Positions 61,200 through 64,000 of a stretch of DNA of 64,000 bases are shown here, piece by piece. This stretch comes from Linepithema humile. Its lineage: Eukaryota > Arthropoda > Insecta > Hymenoptera > Formicidae. The stretch is from NCBI RefSeq assembly GCF_040581485.1, contig NC_090132.1, positions 7,203,001-7,267,000 of the forward strand, read 5' to 3'. The position numbers and the translations under genes are program-made. Position 1 is the first letter of the stretch; every line of letters begins with the position of its first letter. The notes under the pieces were generated by a model that was not told the origin of the DNA, made no database searches, and saw nothing but the letters and a program-made list of their open reading frames with translations.

Positions 61200-63296
61200 T
61201 TAAAAGGCGAAAAGGAGTAGGAAAGCCATCATAAGACAAAATAGACCCATGGCCTCAGACAGGGCAAAGCCCAAGATGGCGTATGAGAATAATTGCTGTT
61301 TCAAGGAAGGATTCCTCGCATAGCCGATGATTAGAGAACCGAATACGGATCCAATTCCAGCACCTGAAATAATAATTTATCCACTATTACAAAAAAAAGA
61401 TGACTATGACAAAACAATTTCAATTGGGGGCTTTTATTGATATTTGAATCACATTGTGCCAACTGTACTTCTGTATGTACAATGTATTATATAACGATCT
61501 ATATACACGTATCCTATTTAACAAAACAGTGAATATAAATCGAGTAATTAAATATGTTTTCCAAAAAACTGAATGTATCTTATAACTTCACTTCCATGAA
61601 GGGATCCAGGGAGGGATTCAAAAGGCGAATAATATAAGGAGGGCCATCATCAAGCAAAAGAGACCCATTGCTTCAGACAGCGCAAAGCCAAGGATAGCAT
61701 AGTTAAAAACTTGCTGTTTCAAGGAGGGATTACGTGCATAACCAATTATTAGGGATCCAAAAACCAAACCAATACCAATTCCTACAATATAGAATCATTT
61801 CTTTAAACACAATATAGATATAACAAAACTATTTTAAAACAAACATGATGTTACCTAATAAATTTATAATTTATTAATTTTATACAATTGCTCATTATCC
61901 ATTAAAAAATAAATATATCACACCTTCCAAGAGGAATTTAAACATCTTTAGTAAATTTCAAAATAAATTCTATTATGTTAAAAAAATAAAAGATTATATA
62001 AGTGTGATATTAAGAATACTATAATAAATGTTTAAATTATGTCATTTGAAAAGGAAAGGAAAGGAAAAGAAGAAATATTCTTATTCAAGGATTGATTTTA
62101 AAATTATTAAATGAGTTCAATAAAAAAAAATTGTAATAAATTCAAATCATCCATTAAAAATATCTCATTGACAAACTTATTGTACAAATTCTATTATTAT
62201 TGATATATTTTACTAGATATATTATTTTTTATACCATTATTATAAAATGCTCTCTGATAACTAATAATTATAAATTTTTATAGATGCATACCAGATCCTG
62301 CTACTCCCACAGTGGCAGCTCCAGCACCAATGAATTTTGCAGCAGAATCAATGTCACGACTGACTGTGGAAGTTTGGAAGCTACGCACAATTGGTGACTG
62401 CACCAAAATATCACAAGTTAGATATCATTAGTATTTGCTTGTTAAAAATATACAATAAGATTATTTATAAAAAGTTTTTGCTTTACAACTTTGCATACAT
62501 AAAGTTTCAATGATATAATGACATTTCATAACCTCCACTTCTCTGTTGGACCAATTAAAGACAAATTTCCAAGTATGAGATCTGAATAAAATATTTAATA
62601 ACTATTTTAGTTAATTTACTAAGAATTAATTAAAAAAGAGCTTCTATAAACTAGTACAGATCTGCCATCAGTTACAAGAAATACAGATATATTTAAAATT
62701 AAAAATTATGAATTACAAAATACTTGAATACTATTAAATTTGTTAAAAATTGATATTTAATGCCTTCTATACTCAATTAACATGTCTGCACTTCATTTTA
62801 ATGTATTTATTGTACATACTTGAATGTCAAAAGTGACTGATAATGATTTAATTTTTCCTCACAATTACAAAATACAAAATTCTACACTATCAATGTCAAC
62901 TTTTATCATTAAGATTCAAAATCTTTACTTTATACAATAAAACTAGTTGCTTATGTAACCTTGATCTCAAAAAGTTATGCAATGTAAGAGAGGAAAAAGG
63001 AATGATAACCTACTCACCAAACTGACGGGCGTCTGAATTTGATTCTGCTGTAAGGACTGGCTGTGGCTGATCACGGCACTGCTCAGCGGCCGTAGATAGG
63101 TCTTGGTGCCGGAGACCAACTGTAACGAGGCAAGAAAATATGCATGTTTGAGGAAAAAGTGTGAAAAACAAGGGGGAGTTGTTATATAATGCACGCGCAC
63201 GCGAAAATTCGCCGAAAAGTCAGTCAAACTTTTCCTCTTTCTTTTACTTACGGTGGATTTAGCGATGGGCGCGATGAATCGGCTGCAGGCGTACAT
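61200..63296 (-). CDS. ATPsynC: Mitochondrial ATP synthase subunit c (lipid-binding protein), distal-exon isoform
   Basis: The c subunit forms the proton-driven rotor ring of Fo in the inner mitochondrial membrane. Exons in reading order 63296-63252, 63119-63018, 62397-62292 and 61363-61200 give 138 residues: a mitochondrial presequence starting MYACSRFIAPIAKST and a 75-residue mature protein from DIDSAAKF after TSTVSR. Seen: helix 1 with GAGAATVGVAGSGAGIG, the loop YARNPSLKQQ with Lys43, and helix 2 with the proton-binding Glu58 in ALSEAMG, ending LLLFAF. Length and sequence are as expected for the family. A non-coding first exon probably ends at 63874 (donor TTTG|GTGAGT), with its acceptor at 63335-63336. 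The last exon has a second, inner version at 61618-61781. Confidence 0.96.
61433..61438 (-). terminator. Poly(A) signal after the proximal alternative last exon
   Basis: AATAAA on the minus strand about 180 bases after the proximal stop codon and before the distal exon. It would let the inner exon act as a complete terminal exon. Confidence 0.5.
61618..61781 (-). CDS. ATPsynC: Alternative (duplicated) last exon of ATP synthase subunit c
   Basis: A second intact copy of the last coding exon, between the shared exon at 62292-62397 and the distal exon. It has an acceptor (TTGTAG|GA), the same entry phase, the same length (164 bases, 53 codons plus stop TGA) and the same ends. The product keeps Lys43, the NPSLKQQ loop and Glu58 in ALSEAMG. 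By hand alignment to the distal exon, 22 codons are identical, about 25 differ silently and 6 change the residue. In mature numbering the changes relative to the distal form are A23I, S27L, L46V, S48N, F69L and L71I. The excess of silent changes indicates selection on the protein, not a decaying copy. It would make a second 138-residue precursor with the same presequence. Confidence 0.85.
61782..62291 (-). other. Intron before the proximal alternative last exon of ATP synthase c
   Basis: 0.5 kb AT-rich intron, GTATGC donor and TTGTAG acceptor. Nothing else is seen. Confidence 0.8.
62398..63017 (-). other. ATP synthase c intron 2
   Basis: 0.6 kb AT-rich intron with GTGAGT donor and TGCAG acceptor. 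No other feature was recognised. Confidence 0.85.
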
Positions 63297-63336
63297 GGTG
63301 ACGTTTGCTATGGTGCGGACTCTACGCAAGATACCT

Positions 63337-64000
63337 GGAAAACGAAAATACGCACGGTTATAGGTCTCGTATTAACGGAATCACCACCACGACCTTCGGC
63401 GCGCGAGTGTCGTAAAGCTGGCCACAGACGAAGTGGCCGCGTGCCGTGCGATCGAACCGTTCGCCCTCGAGCGCCGAATATTACGTAACGCCGCAACGCG
63501 GTCATCGTCGACTTCTCGCGCGAACAAGTTCTAGACAGTCATCCGTAGAACTCGCTCGCGACCAGCTTCGGACGGATCCGCGGAATGACATACGTCGATA
63601 AATCCTGACGGAGACGATAAATGCCGGGTGGCAAATTCATAAGACAGCACGTTACGATGGAAAATGGCCGCCCTCCCTCTCTCGATTCGCACGGCTATCG
63701 AGCAGACGAACAAAACGCGGCCGACGAAAGATGCAATATTGACTCACGTTTCCGATAATAATGCGTGCAGAATGCGTGCACTCTATCTTGTGACTCGCGG
63801 CGCGACGTTAGCGACGGACGGACACGACTACGGGACGATTTTTACTCACTTTGCACAGGCAACGGGCACTCACCAAAGAGCAGTGTCGAAGAGACGGCAG
63901 AAGGACCCGGCCCTTGGAATGTTAGATTGAGTATGAGTGGAAACGCGTGTGTACGTGAAACGCCTGACAAGAGCACCGACTTATCGCGACCGCGGCTACC
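63337..64000 (-). promoter_or_regulatory. 5' UTR intron and promoter region of ATP synthase c
   Basis: GC-richer DNA at the right edge. A donor TTTG|GTGAGT read on the minus strand at 63874 and an acceptor at 63336-63335 define a likely intron in the 5' UTR. The first, non-coding exon and the promoter would lie at about 63874 to the window end. No TATA box is seen. Confidence 0.5.

Noticed and set aside
61618..61781. The inner c-subunit exon as a decayed pseudo-exon
   Set aside because: It has no stop or frameshift, keeps both key residues, and changes are mostly silent, which argues against decay.
62967..63329. 120-codon minus-strand open frame at ATP synthase c
   Set aside because: It reads through the donor at 63251 into intron sequence; only 63252-63296 of it is coding.
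1..64000. tRNA, rRNA and CRISPR content
   Set aside because: I looked for B-box-like GGTTCGAATCC words, rRNA-like blocks and regularly spaced direct repeats and saw none that hold up. A tRNAscan or Rfam search was not possible.

Overview
The window is nuclear DNA of an insect, most likely a hymenopteran such as an ant (inference). Genes are split by short to medium AT-rich introns with GT-AG borders, intergenic DNA is full of (TA)n, (CA)n and small fold-back elements, and the gene set includes an Osiris gene (an insect-only family) and a CRF-binding protein with insect-like sequence. There is no prokaryotic, CRISPR or viral content that I can see.

Layout, left to right: (1) the 3' part of BTAF1/Mot1 (+, 1-2407, enters from the left edge); (2) AGPS, ether-lipid synthase (-, 3494-12814, six coding exons, complete); (3) an APC-type gene carrying only the beta-catenin and Axin binding region (+, 13970-17919, eight exons); (4) an Osiris-family gene (+, 19969-21573); (5) CRF-binding protein (+, 24701-32782, seven exons); (6) YIF1 (+, 34445-36012, four exons); (7) PACS sorting adaptor (+, 36708-46096, eleven exons plus a possible cassette exon); (8) an 8.4 kb stretch without a recognisable gene, perhaps partly a long PACS 3' UTR; (9) actin maturation protease ACTMAP (-, 54556-55632); (10) TADA3, intronless (+, 57708-59048); (11) mitochondrial ATP synthase subunit c (-, 61200-63296).

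The coding models were built by hand: splice sites were chosen so that phases match across every junction and each total is a multiple of three (AGPS 610 aa, APC-like 1049 aa, Osiris 254 aa, CRHBP 331 aa, YIF1 331 aa, PACS 807 aa, ACTMAP 254 aa, TADA3 446 aa, ATP synthase c 138 aa). The genes are mostly unrelated housekeeping or signalling genes and do not form a pathway. AGPS and the APC-like gene are head to head, as are ACTMAP and TADA3, so these pairs may share upstream DNA.

The most striking signal is in the ATP synthase c gene: it has two intact, alternative last exons, each encoding the same 53-residue half of the c-ring subunit with its proton-carrying glutamate and its own stop codon. 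The two copies differ by about 25 synonymous and only 6 amino-acid-changing codons, and a poly(A) signal lies after the inner copy. This predicts two mature c subunits from one gene. Other points of note are an APC gene without armadillo repeats in reach, with Axin-binding repeats that coincide with exon ends; an AGPS that ends in the peroxisomal signal SKL and lacks the N-terminal PTS2 of mammals; two GC-AG introns; and several long fold-back DNA elements, including a near-perfect 171 bp palindrome.
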